A stretch of 64,000 nt of DNA from Apostichopus japonicus (GCF_037975245.1 NC_092565.1:16213499-16277498); one strand, 5' to 3'. Positions 1-12,523 are shown, counted from the first letter of the stretch. The notes: a model not told the origin generated them from the letters alone. Translations and numbers: made by a program.

Positions 1-863
1 TGCGTGCATGCACTCTCTTTAATGTTACGCAGCTAGGTTACAGGGTGAAAACCGTGACTCAAATGAAAGAGATCAAGACTCGAGAGAAAACTAATTCCCT
101 AATGTTTACTTAAACGGATGCAAAAACCACTTTTTGAATTCAAAGAAACTATCGTCAGGTAGACCTTTCGTAAGGTTTCGCTAACGCATGGTGTTTCCTT
201 TGTCGATGTTTTACGTATGACAATAAACTTGCAATTTATTACGATATGCTATTGACCCTCGCCAAAAACTTCCTGTCTTCCACGAATGTCAAAGTTAACG
301 ATAGTATGTAACATATACTAAACAAACTGCCAAGTTTATTCCGAAGTCTTCGCCGATAGCGTTTTAGGAGTGGAATTTAATTTATCGGCAAATGACGTTA
401 TGTTTTTGTACCGCTCCAGTCTTCACGAAACGAAACTAAGTACAGGCAGACGACATGCATGCACGCAGACGGACATTTCCTGTCTCAAAAATAGCTAAGT
501 GAGAAATTATGTTGCCATAGTGACAGCCTTTGTGTCACTTTCCAGAAGCGCCCTACCGCGTTGACATTTGGAATAGCTGTAAATGATCGAAGAAGACCGC
601 TAACTTCAACCTTATACTGTTTTGACTTGAACAATGCAGTTCTCCCAAGAAGTTACTCGTACTGTTGTGGTTTCGCTAATTTGTTCGAATTTGTAGCGAT
701 GTGAAGATAACAAGACGACCTCAACATTTTAAAATTTTCCAGCAGAAGGGGTCTGGGACAACAACCGTGGAATTGTTGTTTGCGAAACTTGTTGTACAGA
801 TTGTAAAAGGGATATACCGAGCTGAAATTTCGAGGACCCGTTTGATGGTCGTCCTTCGTCATC
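1..863. other. 5' flank of the IGFBP7-like gene, no gene seen
   Basis: AT-rich sequence with no convincing exon, repeat or RNA gene. It must hold the promoter and 5' UTR of the gene that starts at 864, but I see no clear TATA box or other defined element. A short open frame at 653-865 on the minus strand has no recognisable content. Confidence 0.5.
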
Positions 864-3800
864 ATGTGGTTTAAACTTGCTTTTCTAACTTGGTTAACTG
901 TTTTGTTTTCGCTGGCGACTGGAATCCTGGAAGATCTGGAAGATCTATCATACAGCTCAAGTTACGAGTCATCTTGGGATCTACAGGAGGATTGTGATTG
1001 CGTAAGCAAAGTGTGCCCACAGGTCCCCGCTAACTGCGCCCATGGGCTAGTCACCGCCCCTGGGGACTTGTGCGGTTGTTGTTACGTATGTGGGAACGAG
1101 GAATGGAAATACTGCGACCCAGATCCTACCATGTATCCAGAATACTTCGCTTACTATCTTCCGTGGGAGAAACCACCCCCGAAACCCATGTGGGACCCAC
1201 AAGAATACAAGTTTGGGCGTTGCGGCTGGGGATTGCAGTGTCGTTTAAGGGAGGACCTCGGCCCAGTTAATTCTCTGCCTGTATTTGTCTGTACGTGTCA
1301 GGACGAGGACATTGTATGTGGATCCGATGGAAAGACGTATGAGAATCCATGCAATCTGAGAGAAGAAGCCGTAAAGAACGGGGCACCAGTAGCCATGAAA
1401 CAACGGTCCATGTGCCTTGGAGGTGAGTTGGATATTTTGTGTATATCTGTATGTATGTCTCTTTGTGCGTATCGACTTCCTCATCGTGTTTCGCTTTAGA
1501 TTGCTAAGTCGTTAGTCATTGGTAAATTAATTTTATTGGGATTAATTTTGCGGGTTTTGTTTTCCTTGCTTGTTTACCAACTTTGATACCAAACAAATTT
1601 TTGTTAGTTATCGTAACGAATACAGCCAATCAAAACAAAATCAGATTTATATGAAGAATATGAAAATAGGCTATATTTGAGCTAAGTTGATTGTGTACGT
1701 CATAAAAAAAGGAAGGTTAACTTATTGGAAGTACTTTAATACACTGACTTGGATTTTGTTTAACCTTTTGGCATTAAAGCAGCTCTGCATGTTGGTTATC
1801 TTAGGCCATAACGAGGCTACGACAAGCATTCGGTAATCTAAAATGTTCCCTCTCCGATACTTTCTGTCTTATTAAATTCTGAAATTCGTACAGGGCAGTG
1901 AATGATTTATAGTCACAAAATCTGACAAACTGAACGACAGCTTACTTTTTTTTTGAATATTATTTTTGTTTATCTTGATCTTATTAAGAGTCAAAAATAT
2001 CTTTATTGCATGTTGTTGCTTTTTATGGGGAAAATGTGTTATTTTTATTTTCAGACAAAGATGATAATGGTATAGTTGTGATAGCGTAGTGACTTTGATG
2101 TTAGTGGTGGTTATGATGATTGTGGTGGTGTTGATGGTGATTGCGGTAATCATGGTTGTGATGGTTGTGATAGTCATGATGGTGGTGGTGCTGGTTGACA
2201 GTGGTGGCGATGGTGATGATGGTGATTGTGATGTTGGTCGTGGTGACGGTGGTGATGGTGGCCATACCAAACTGTTCGTGCTACTCGTTTTTTATATGCA
2301 CTTTATCTGCAATTCAGATATTTTGGGTAAGCATTAACTCCCCCCCACCCCCTTCTCATCATCACCACCCTCTTGGGAAAACGCCTTTTTTTTGGGTAAT
2401 AAGGCCACAACTCTTCCTATGGACCAAGTTAAGAAACTGAAATATTAAGAACAGGTTTTCACAAAAAAACATGGAATGTTTGCGTCAAATTTTCTGCATT
2501 TTCTGCCAAAGTGTGGCCACTATATATATACAACTGCCTTGAAGAATTATTGAAAGCAGCTGTCGGGTAAGCCTTCGGCAAAGGGGTTTTAGAACAAACA
2601 TAGTTCAATTGATTAAGTTTGGAATTTCAATTCAATTTAAAATCAAAACAAAGAAATCAATAAATACAAAACAAGTAGAATAAATAAACAAAGACAGTAC
2701 ATCATCCTTATTCGCGGGTCCTCCAGTAAATTCTATCATCAATATTAATATCATGAGAAGTTATTCGATTGTTTATAAATATGTGACGGTTGTGTTTATA
2801 ACTTAAACTTGGCTATCCCCCTAAAGTCATATCCATAACATAGATCGGATTTATAGAGCACTATGATTTTAGTCACGTTATAATGGGAGAATGACTTCTC
2901 AACAAGACGGTTACCCTCGGTCTACAGGGTGACATTTTGTAACCCGAGAGAGGAGACGCTATGGTATTGAAATTCTTCCAAAAAAAAGAATAAAATAATA
3001 ATATAAATAAAATAAAATGACTGACGAAGGCATATATGTTGACCTCGACCCACAGTTTTCCCCAGGGGTGTCTCTCCGGGGAGTTAATAGCCACCCATGT
3101 AAGGGTACATGGCGTTTAGATGGATAAACTTTTACAACTGGATGGGCGTGACCATCGTGATGGAAATAAAATGGCCAGAATTTTTGTAGTTAGGTTTAAA
3201 TGTTGAAAGTATAGTATGTATGCTTGGTAGTCATGTGAATAAATATAGTAAATATATAGAGTATAAAACTGATATGGCAGTATGTCTCGAATGTTTAGTT
3301 AAATTTACCTACGAGTAGAAAGATTTTCAATTTGTTCATGAAAACATGATCTGATTTGACTTTTTATTGATATATTTGCTAGATTAAATTAGTGATCGAA
3401 AGAAATATATTTTGCCTTTATGAAAAAGGGTACTTCCGGAATCAACTATTATAGCAATCACGATTGTAATAAATACATATGACCGTTTAGTTTAAATCAT
3501 TGAAACTTTATGTTTCACAGTAAGAATATAAAGCTAGGTTGTTATAATAAAACTCGTTAGGCTACATTTTTGTTCTAATATATACTTCTAACGACACGAA
3601 TGTTCAATCTGTAGACCCTCGTATTCTGAAGTTTCTTCCATCCTTCAGCAGTAAGTTACCTAAATCCCTTTGGCCTACTAATCAACCGATAAAGTGGTCA
3701 CATTCTTTGGTAAACATCGACTGAACTTGGCTGTCAAGCGACTGCATTTTCTGCCCAGCATGTTTCCTAAAGTTCTCATCACAAAGCTGACCTTGTCGAT

Positions 3801-4677
3801 ATTCTAAAGGTTCAAATTGGTTTTTAATGTCCCAGATAGATGAAAAATAACTTTAGAAGGCCATCAAATATTCTGTTAACTTATAGTCAATTGCGATATC
3901 AAATATATAGGCCTAATTACACGGCGCTCCTATTGAGAGGTTGGAAGATTTGTTATTCAGAAATTTCGAGGTACATAGGATCTGTTACAAAGCATCGAAC
4001 GGCCGAAATGCCAACGAATATTCGTACGAGTATAGGGAAGGGTGAGGGGGGGGGGGGTGGTGGCGTTCATTCGTGTACAAGCGTGGCACTGGGTTGTAAA
4101 AAGATACTCATAACCAGTACTTTTAGTTACTTCTAACATCTTCTTAAGAGATAAAGCGGGGGAAGATATCGACAAAACAAATTCGGCCGGATTTTTTGTA
4201 GATCCGGTCGGAACGGGCACCGGATACCGTCTCTTATTATTTGGCCGGTGTAAATAATTTCGGCGCCTTCCTATATTTGAGTATATCTCCCATCAAATCA
4301 AGTCACAATTTTTTTACTTTACCATTACAGAGCCGATTATCGCCACACCGCCACAAAATGTCTCGGTCACAGAGGGTTCTGTAATCCTTCTTTCATGTGA
4401 GGTCAATTCTAATCCACCAGCTACAATTACGTGGACCAAGAACCATAATTTGATGGAATACCGGGGCCCTAATAGAAGGAAGGCCATCCACAGTAGGCCT
4501 GGGATCAGCATTTATACAACGACCGGCTGGTTAAAGATCTATGGGGCCCGAAAGAACGACATTGGGACTTACAGATGTGTAGCCACAAATGAATACGGGG
4601 CGGTGTCTGCTGCCTCTGATGTTAGGACGGTGTCTGCTGGCACTGTTGTTGAGACCGTCAATCTTGATACTCTCTAA
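864..4677 (+). CDS. Secreted IGFBP7/KAZALD1-like protein (IGFBP-N, Kazal, Ig), two exons
   Basis: Two exons, 864-1422 and 4331-4677, joined across a GT-AG intron (donor GTGAGT, acceptor ATTACAG) in matching phase, encode 301 residues. Visible in order: a hydrophobic signal peptide (about residues 1-20); an acidic Ser/Tyr stretch; a Cys-rich IGFBP N-terminal domain with the hallmark LCGCCYVC; a Kazal-like domain with the motif VCGSDGKTYENPC; and, in exon 2, one I-set Ig domain with paired Cys, a central Trp (TITWTK) and the motif DIGTYRCVATNEYG. This order is that of IGFBP7, KAZALD1 and IGFBPL1, secreted extracellular-matrix proteins, some of which bind IGF, insulin or activin. The start is the ATG directly before the signal peptide. 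Its relative on the minus strand at 55370-59702 has its Ig domain split by an intron, unlike this one. A polyadenylation signal AATAAA lies at 4880-4885. Domain calls are firm; orthology to one vertebrate member is not. Confidence 0.88.
1423..4330 (+). other. Intron 1 of the IGFBP7-like gene, with simple repeats
   Basis: A 2.9-kb intron. It holds a GATGGTGGT-type simple repeat at about 2090-2270, which creates long spurious open frames on both strands, and a poly-G run near 4047-4058. No exon with usable splice sites was found between the two coding exons. Confidence 0.7.
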
Positions 4678-5385
4678 AGGACTAGACAGTCTAATACATA
4701 CCGGGGTTGCTAGGGTTACTTTAGTAGGGCGTGGCTAATTTTATCTGAGGAAGACGAAACACGTTACGTTTTTTTTCTTTTTCAAATCGCCACATCTGCC
4801 CATGGAGCAACGATAAATTTTGGTTTAGGCATAGCCTATAGCTCTCAAAGGTTTGCGAATGAAAATGACTTAACAATACAATAAATTAATGAGAAACATG
4901 TTTTTTGTAGTAAAGAATTAAGTAAACGGAAAACGCCAACTATAGAAAATGCCAATGATTGTATTTATAACCACATCTCTCTTTTGGATACATTAATATG
5001 TAATTGATTAGGACTATACTTGGCTTGGTAAAGACCTAAAGGGTGACACAAAGTTACAACTTACGCAAAAAATGCAGCGTTAAATTAAAATGCAGTTTAG
5101 TCATGGTAAGGGCGGGAAAAAATTACTCAGTTGCTTAGCAACTATCAGGTACGGTCTGAAGTTCAAGTTTCATGTCAAACTATATACACCACTATAAAGT
5201 ACATTTGTTAGGTTAAAATGCTCATCGTTACTAAAGTATGTCACAATATTTTCTTGGAGGAAGTTTTTTTAAGAAGATCCAACCAAATATTTGAAGTGAC
5301 AGTTATGAATTTGAAGGGATCAAAGAGGTATCCCCTCTGGTAGTAGACTAGTCAAATTCTATAGGCTTTTACACTTCCAACCTAC
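4678..5385. other. 3' flank of the IGFBP7-like gene
   Basis: Contains the probable 3' UTR, with AATAAA at 4880-4885. Nothing else recognisable was seen before the MITE that starts at 5386. Confidence 0.5.
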
Positions 5386-5738
5386 ATAGGCGTAGGAGGC
5401 GAATATTTCTGTGAAAATTCGGGCAATATACTGAGAATTTTTCGGGCACCTAAATTTAATAAATTGCAATGATGTAGCTAAAGGAAATCAATGGTTTAAA
5501 AAAAAAATGATTGCAACGATATCCCCCAAAATTCTAACCAATGTGGAAGGGTAATAACACGGCAAATGATTGTATGTAATTGGCATGTGATGTTATAACC
5601 GATGCATGCCTGTATGATATATACATTAATATGTTGAATGCGCGTGGAACGCGCGAAAATTTTTGGTTATATTTTCGGGCAAGTCGTTACAGCCTCCTCC
5701 TCCCCCCCCCCCCAATCAAATTGGGCCCCTACGCCTAT
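5386..5738. mobile_element. MITE, ATAGGCGTAGGAG family, copy A
   Basis: Starts ATAGGCGTAGGAGG and ends CCCCTACGCCTAT, so the termini are inverted. The interior is shared with the copy at 46707-47054: both contain GTGAAAATTCGGGCAATAT, ATAACCGATGCATGCC and a TTCGGGCAAGTCGTTACAGCC block. There is no coding capacity. A clean target-site duplication is not visible, so this copy is probably older. The superfamily is uncertain; the 10-bp TSD of the other copy would suit a MULE. Confidence 0.75.
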
Positions 5739-6774
5739 TCCTACATATATCCCACACTAGTCGTTAGTGTCTCTTGCCTAAAAGTCTTCCTATGGTGTGA
5801 GGAGTGACCTTGTAGATAGAACGCACTAGGAGGAAGAGTTAGGCAGACATGCAGTAAAGTCAAAATGAATAATAAGTGATTTACTCTCTCCATATGTCTA
5901 TATTTTTCCTGCGGGCACAGTAATAAATATGAAAATATAGCTGTTTTCAGTTTACCCTAATTGACAGCAATTTGCAGACAGCAATATTAAGTAGTGCTAT
6001 TACCTGCTTATTAAGATCAGTCAAAGCGTTCACTGCGGACCATAAATTCATTTTGACCTTTAACCTCCCGTCACAATTCTTCCTCTCGGCGTCGTAAGCA
6101 GCACAGATGATGAATGAGAACCTATGAAATGTTATAATTTAAATCGTGCTTAAAATAGTGAGATTTTACCACGTTTGTAAGACAAACAGAGTCGGCTATG
6201 CTTAACGAATTTGCTGGTTGTTGATTTATTACTACAAACATCGAGTCCGTAATAGCTATATGTGTGTATCAAGCAAATTTTGGGATTGATTTTGGGGAAA
6301 GGCTCTCTGTTCGATACCAATGCAATTTTCTTAGCGACGAATTTTATTCTTTAAAATGGTCCATTGAGAAGTATACTTTGGCTATACAATATGTTTCTAC
6401 ACGCAAGGTTATGCTAATGTTTAGTGTCGAGATGTGTGGGGGATATGGGAGGTTGTACACCCACATCACCCCTGGTTGCCTGGCTATACTTTTGTTCGAA
6501 CTGATACAGATGTGTGAGAAATAAATTTGAATTGTATCGAACTGTACCAATTAGCGAATGCCTCATTTGTACACTAACACTAACATTGACATTTACTAAT
6601 ATAAGTCTGTATATGGTACACATACTGCAACGACTGCAACTGCTAAATATGTAAAAAAAAAAAAGAAAAGAAAAAAAAGGAGAGTAAAAGGAAAAGTTTG
6701 AAAGAGATTCAGAGTTGTACCGTTGTAACCTTTAGGTTGAACTTTAAGTCGTAAATTTATCCCGGTGCGTTGAT
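5739..6774. other. Non-coding stretch between MITE and giant transposon
   Basis: No gene recognised. A purine-rich run of A and G lies at about 6650-6690. The short open frames near 6264-6623 show no family resemblance. The last bases before the transposon (GGTGCGTTGAT) are not repeated at its other end. Confidence 0.5.
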
Positions 6775-6882
6775 GGAAGCCACTAAATACTAACCCCTAC
6801 AGCGGGTCGGACCATTTCGAGTGCCCTCGGAACTCGGTTTCGGGTGCAACTGTGCTCGGCGCTCTCGGTTCCCGAATTACGT
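6775..6882 (+). repeat. Left terminal inverted repeat of the giant transposon
   Basis: 108 bp beginning GGAAGCCACTAAATACTAAC and ending ...CCCGAATTACGT. It is the inverted partner of 27985-28092. The similarity stops abruptly just inside, and the first satellite unit begins about 9 bp further in. Confidence 0.92.
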
Positions 6883-6891
6883 TATTTTGCC

Positions 6892-7450
6892 CAGGTCTCG
6901 GAAGTTAGTTGACTCTATGTAATAACTTGTGAGACCTGCTACTCGAGATAGAGATAGATATAATAGCGGTTTGAAACGGTACTTGTTGTTTTTAAATGAT
7001 ATTTGTAAATAACCAGGTCTTGGAGGTTAGTTGACTCTATGTAATAACTTGTGAGGCCTGCTAAGAGATAAAGATAGATTATAGATATAATAGCGGTTTG
7101 AAACGGTACTTGCAGTTTTTAAAATGATATGTACACAACCAGGTCTTGGAGGTTAGTTGACTCTATGTAATAACTTGTGAGGCCTGCTAAGAGATAAAGA
7201 TAGATTATAGATATAATAGCGATTTGAAACGGTACTTGCAGTTTTTTAAATGATATATGTACACAACCAGGTCTTGGAGGTTAGTTGACTCTATGTAATA
7301 ACTTGTGAGACCTGCTACTCGAGATAAAGATAGATATTATAGCGGTTTGAAAAATTGAAACGGTACTTGCAGTTTTTAAATGATATTTGTAAAATAATCA
7401 GGTCTTGGAGGTTAGTTAACTCTATGTAATAACTTGTGAGACCTGTTATT
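6892..7450 (+). repeat. Left satellite array, about 5 units of 122-131 bp
   Basis: The motif CAGGTCT(T/C)GGAGGTTAGTTG recurs at 6892, 7014, 7140, 7268 and 7399, giving units of 122, 126, 128 and 131 bp. The units are reverse-complement relatives of those in the large array at 8015-12320. Conservation is strongest over the core from CAGGTC through GACTCTATGTAATAACTT to GAGACCTG, which is an inverted repeat. The last unit decays after about 7450. Confidence 0.92.
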
Positions 7451-8014
7451 TGAAATGACGATAGATCTAAACGTTTGAAGTGAATTTTGCGTAGCGGCTC
7501 GGTTCATCGGTAAGGATCCCGAGCGAGAATGACCTCACAGGCCAAGTCCCGCTCGCGATGTCGGTCGCATATGCTGGTATCTCGACTGGGCCGGCGCGGC
7601 CGGGTGCGTGCGGACCCGGCCGGCCAGGGTACGGGCCCAGGTTGGTCAATCGCGGTATACCGGAGTACGGTGGGGCTGAAATTGTGGAAGAAAACGCCTC
7701 TTTAATTTTATCGACCTGCTTTCTCGTTTTCAAAGGCATCCTTGATTGTGATAATATGTTCATTTTGGCAAACGAGAGATTTGTTCTTGTAAGTTTTATT
7801 CAAATAGGCCAGGCCAACTTACACAGAACGATAGTCTGATTGTATTGAAAATGATGAGAGATTCTAAAAACCTTTAAAAAGTAAAAGTGGGAAAATAGGA
7901 GACAAATACACAAATATCCAAATATATCACGGTTTATTCTCGACATTTTAAGTTAACACATGTATATAAGAAAGCTGCAAGAAGGCCTACTGTTGTATTT
8001 ATCTTCATTTCAAG
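7451..8014. other. GC-rich spacer between the two inverted satellite arrays
   Basis: The first half is strikingly GC-rich against an AT-rich background and contains a perfect 8-bp-stem hairpin, GGCCGGGT/ACCCGGCC, at about 7598-7621. The second half is ordinary AT-rich DNA. Open frames here (7467-7763 minus, 7558-7839 plus) look like by-products of base composition and match no family I know. Confidence 0.55.
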
Positions 8015-11000
8015 TAGCAGGTCTCAAAGGTTATTACATAGAGTCAACTAACCTCCAAGACCTGGTGGTGTACATATATCATTTAAAAACTGCAAGTACT
8101 GTTTCAAACCAATATATCTATCTTCATATCAAGTAGCAGGTCTCAAAGGTTATTACATAGAGTCAACTAACCTCCAGGACCTGGTGGTGTACATATATCA
8201 TTTAAAAACTGCAAGTACTGTTTCAAACCAATATATCTATCTACATATCAAGTAGCAGGTCTCAAAGGTTATTACATAGAGTCAACTAACCTCTAGGACC
8301 TGGTGGTGTACATATATCATTTAAAAACTGCGAGTACTGTTTCAAACCAATATATCTATCTACATATCAAGTAGCAGGTCTCAAAGGTTATTACATAGAG
8401 TCAACTAACCTCTAGGACCTGGTGGTGTACATATATCATTTAAAAACTGCAAGTACTGTTTCAAACCAATATATCTATCTTCATATCAAGTAGCAGGTCT
8501 CAAAGGTTATTACATAGAGTCAACTAACCTCCAGGACCTGGTGGTGTACATATATCATTTAAAAACTGCAAGTACTGTGTCAAACCAATATATCTATCTA
8601 CATATCAAGTAGCAGGTTTCAAAGGTTATTACATAGAGTCAACTAACCTCCAGGACCTGGTGGTGTACATATATCATTTAAAAAACTGCAAGTACCGTTT
8701 CAAATCGCTATTATATCTATAATCTATCTTTATCTCTTAGCAGGCCTCACAAGTTATTACATAGAGTCAACTAACCTCCAGGACCTGGTGGTGTACATAT
8801 ATCATTTAAAAACTGCAAGTACTGTGTCAAACCAATATATCTATCTACATATCAAGTAGCAGGTCTCAAAGGTTATTACATAGAGTCAACTAACCTCTAG
8901 GACCTGGTGGTGTACATATATCATTTAAAAACTGCAAGTACTGTTTCAAACCAATATATCTATCTACATATCAAGTAGCAGGTCTCAAAGGTTATTACAT
9001 AGAGTCAACTAACCTCCAGGACCTGCTTGTGTACATATATCATTTAAAAACTGCAAGTACTGTGTCAAACCAATATATCTATCTACATATCAAGTAGCAG
9101 GTTTCAAAGGTTATTACATAGAGTCAACTAACCTCCAGGACCTGGTGGTGTACATATATCATTTAAAAACTGCGAGTACTGTTTCAAACCAATATATCTA
9201 TCTTCATATCAAGTAGCAGGTCTCAAAGGTTATTACATAGAGTCAACTAACCTCTAGGACCTGGTGGTGTACATATATCATTTAAAAACTGCGAGTACTG
9301 TTTCAAACCAATATATCTATCTACATATCAAGTAGCAGGTCTCAAAGGTTATTACATAGAGTCTACTAACCTCTAGGACCTGGTGGTGTACATATATCAT
9401 TTAAAAACTGCAAGTACTGTTTCAAACCAATATATCTATCTTCATATCAAGTAGCAGGTCTCAAAGGTTATTACATAGAGTCAACTAACCTCTAGGACCT
9501 GGTGGTGTACATATATCATTTAAAAACTGCGAGTACTGTTTCAAACCAATATATCTATCTTCATATCAAGTAGCAGGTCTCAAAGGTTATTACATAGAGT
9601 CAACTAACCTCCAGGACCTGGTGGTGTACATATATCATTTAAAAACTGCAAGTACTGTTTCAAACCAATATATCTATCTACATATCAAGTAGCAGGTCTC
9701 AAAGGTTATTACATAGAGTCAACTAACCTCTAGGACCTGCTTGTGTACATATATCATTTAAAAACTGCAAGTACTGTGTCAAACCAATATATCTATCTAC
9801 ATATCAAGTAGCAGGTCTCAAAGGTTATTACATAGAGTCAACTAACCTCCAGGACCTGGTGGTGTACATATATCATTTAAAAACTGCAAGTACTGTGTCA
9901 AACCAATATATCTATCTACATATCAAGTAGCAGGTCTCAAAGGTTATTACATAGAGTCAACTAACCTCTAGGACCTGGTGGTGTACATATATCATTTAAA
10001 AACTGCAAGTACTGTTTCAAACCAATATATCTATCTACATATCAAGTAGCAGGTCTCAAAGGTTATTACATAGAGTCAACTAACCTCTAGGACCTGGTGG
10101 TGTACATATATCATTTAAAAACTGCAAGTACTGTTTCAAACCAATATATCTATCTTCATATCAAGTAGCAGGTCTCAAAGGTTATTACATAGAGTCAACT
10201 AACCTCCAGGACCTGGTGGTGTACATATATCATTTAAAAACTGCAAGTACTGTGTCAAACCAATATATCTATCTACATATCAAGTAGCAGGTTTCAAAGG
10301 TTATTACATAGAGTCAACTAACCTCCAGGACCTGGTGGTGTACATATATCATTTAAAAAACTGCAAGTACCGTTTCAAATCGCTATTATATCTATAATCT
10401 ATCTTTATCTCTTAGCAGGCCTCACAAGTTATTACATAGAGTCAACTAACCTCCAGGACCTGGTGGTGTACATATATCATTTAAAAACTGCAAGTACTGT
10501 GTCAAACCAATATATCTATCTACATATCAAGTAGCAGGTCTCAAAGGTTATTACATAGAGTCAACTAACCTCTAGGACCTGGTGGTGTACATATATCATT
10601 TAAAAACTGCAAGTACTGTTTCAAACCAATATATCTATCTACATATCAAGTAGCAGGTCTCAAAGGTTATTACATAGAGTCAACTAACCTCCAGGACCTG
10701 CTTGTGTACATATATCATTTAAAAACTGCAAGTACTGTGTCAAACCAATATATCTATCTACATATCAAGTAGCAGGTTTCAAAGGTTATTACATAGAGTC
10801 AACTAACCTCCAGGACCTGGTGGTGTACATATATCATTTAAAAACTGCGAGTACTGTTTCAAACCAATATATCTATCTTCATATCAAGTAGCAGGTCTCA
10901 AAGGTTATTACATAGAGTCAACTAACCTCTAGGACCTGGTGGTGTACATATATCATTTAAAAACTGCGAGTACTGTTTCAAACCAATATATCTATCTACA

Positions 11001-12320
11001 TATCAAGTAGCAGGTCTCAAAGGTTATTACATAGAGTCTACTAACCTCTAGGACCTGGTGGTGTACATATATCATTTAAAAACTGCAAGTACTGTTTCAA
11101 ACCAATATATCTATCTTCATATCAAGTAGCAGGTCTCAAAGGTTATTACATAGAGTCAACTAACCTCTAGGACCTGGTGGTGTACATATATCATTTAAAA
11201 ACTGCGAGTACTGTTTCAAACCAATATATCTATCTTCATATCAAGTAGCAGGTCTCAAAGGTTATTACATAGAGTCAACTAACCTCCAGGACCTGGTGGT
11301 GTACATATATCATTTAAAAACTGCAAGTACTGTTTCAAACCAATATATCTATCTACATATCAAGTAGCAGGTCTCAAAGGTTATTACATAGAGTCAACTA
11401 ACCTCTAGGACCTGCTTGTGTACATATATCATTTAAAAACTGCAAGTACTGTGTCAAACCAATATATCTATCTACATATCAAGTAGCAGGTCTCAAAGGT
11501 TATTACATAGAGTCAACTAACCTCCAGGACCTGGTGGTGTACATATATCATTTAAAAACTGCAAGTACTGTTTCAAACCAATATATCTATCTTCATATCA
11601 AGTAGCAGGTCTCAAAGCTTATTACACAGTGTCAACTAACCTCCAGGACCTGGTGGTGTACATATATCATTTAAAAACTGCAAGTACTGTTTCAAACCAA
11701 TATATCTATCTTCATCTCAAGTAGCAGGTCTCAAAGGTTATTACATAGAGTCTACTAACCTCTAGGACCTGCTTGTGTACATATATCATTTAAAAACTGC
11801 AAGTACTGTGTCAAACCAATATATCTATCTACATATCAAGTAGCAGGTCTCAAAGGTTATTACACAGAGTCAACTAACCTCCAGGACCTGGTGGTGTACA
11901 TATATAACTGCAAGTACTGTTTCAAACCAATACATCTATCTTCATATCAAGTAGCAGGTCTCAAAGGTTATTACATAGAGTCAACTAACCTCCAGGACCT
12001 GGTGGTGTACATTTAAAAACTGCAAGTACTGTTTCAAACCAATATATCTATCTTCATATCAAGTAGCAGGTCTCAAAGGTTATTACATAGAGTCAACTAA
12101 CCTCCAGGACCTGGTGGTGTACATTTAAAAACTGCAAGTACTGTTTCAAACCAATATATCTATCTTCATATCAAGTAGCAGGTCTCAAAGGTTATTACAC
12201 AGAGTCAACTAACCTCCAGGACCTGGTGGTGTACATATATCATTTAAAAACTGCAAGTACTGTTTCAAACCAATATATCTATCTTCATCTCAAGTAGCAG
12301 GTCTCACAAGTTATTACATA
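8015..12320 (-). repeat. Main 119-bp satellite array, about 36 units, inverted relative to the left array
   Basis: A 119-bp unit runs head to tail from about 8015 to 12320; for example GTCTCAAAGG occurs at 8021 and again at 8140. Units are nearly identical, with a few diagnostic variants (GGTGGTG or GCTTGTG; GCAAG or GCGAG; TCTTCAT or TCTACAT). Two 128-bp variant units, at about 8700 and 10375, resemble the left array more closely. Units near the right edge (from about 11600) are shorter or more diverged, as expected at an array edge. Each unit contains the imperfect inverted repeat CAGGTCTCAAAGGTTA ... TAACCTCCAGGACCTG. No coding content. Confidence 0.95.
8340..11560. repeat. 1675-bp-offset duplication (14-unit higher-order repeat) in the satellite
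   Basis: Diagnostic variants repeat at exactly 1675 bp: the long variant unit at 8701 and 10376, GCTTGTG units at about 9006 and 10681 and at 9720 and 11395, and the AGAGTCTACTAAC variant at 9361 and 11036. 1675 equals 14 units of 119 bp plus the 9 extra bases of the long unit. The pattern breaks near 8300 on the left and beyond about 11560 on the right, so a block of about 1.55 kb was duplicated recently. Confidence 0.85.
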
Positions 12321-12523
12321 GACCTAGTTGGGTTCACATTTCACATTTACAAGCTGCAAGTACTGCTTTAAACGTTTATATATCTATCTTTGGAAATTTC
12401 TGTTAGTAGGTTTTATTTTAAATTAAGCTAAACTGTGAATGAATGCACGCAGTTGATATTGTTGGGCAGTTCAGTGTGTGACATCTCCTAGCTGCAATTA
12501 ACTGACTGAGAATGTGTTGTGGA
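12321..12523. other. Decayed satellite edge and spacer
   Basis: The first part (to about 12400) still shows satellite fragments such as CTGCAAGTACTGCTTTAAAC and TATATATCTATCTTT. The rest is unique, non-coding sequence. Confidence 0.5.

Noticed and set aside
2089-2337. Val/Met-rich open frame and its minus-strand Thr/Ile-rich partner
   Set aside because: Both are translations of a GATGGTGGT simple repeat within an intron.
7467-7839. Gly/Pro-rich open frames on both strands in the GC island
   Set aside because: GC-rich sequence lacks stops in most frames; no family resemblance and no splice context.
6892-12320. Regular repeats taken as a CRISPR array
   Set aside because: Units are 119 bp and contiguous with no unique spacers, in an intron-bearing animal genome. 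It is satellite DNA.
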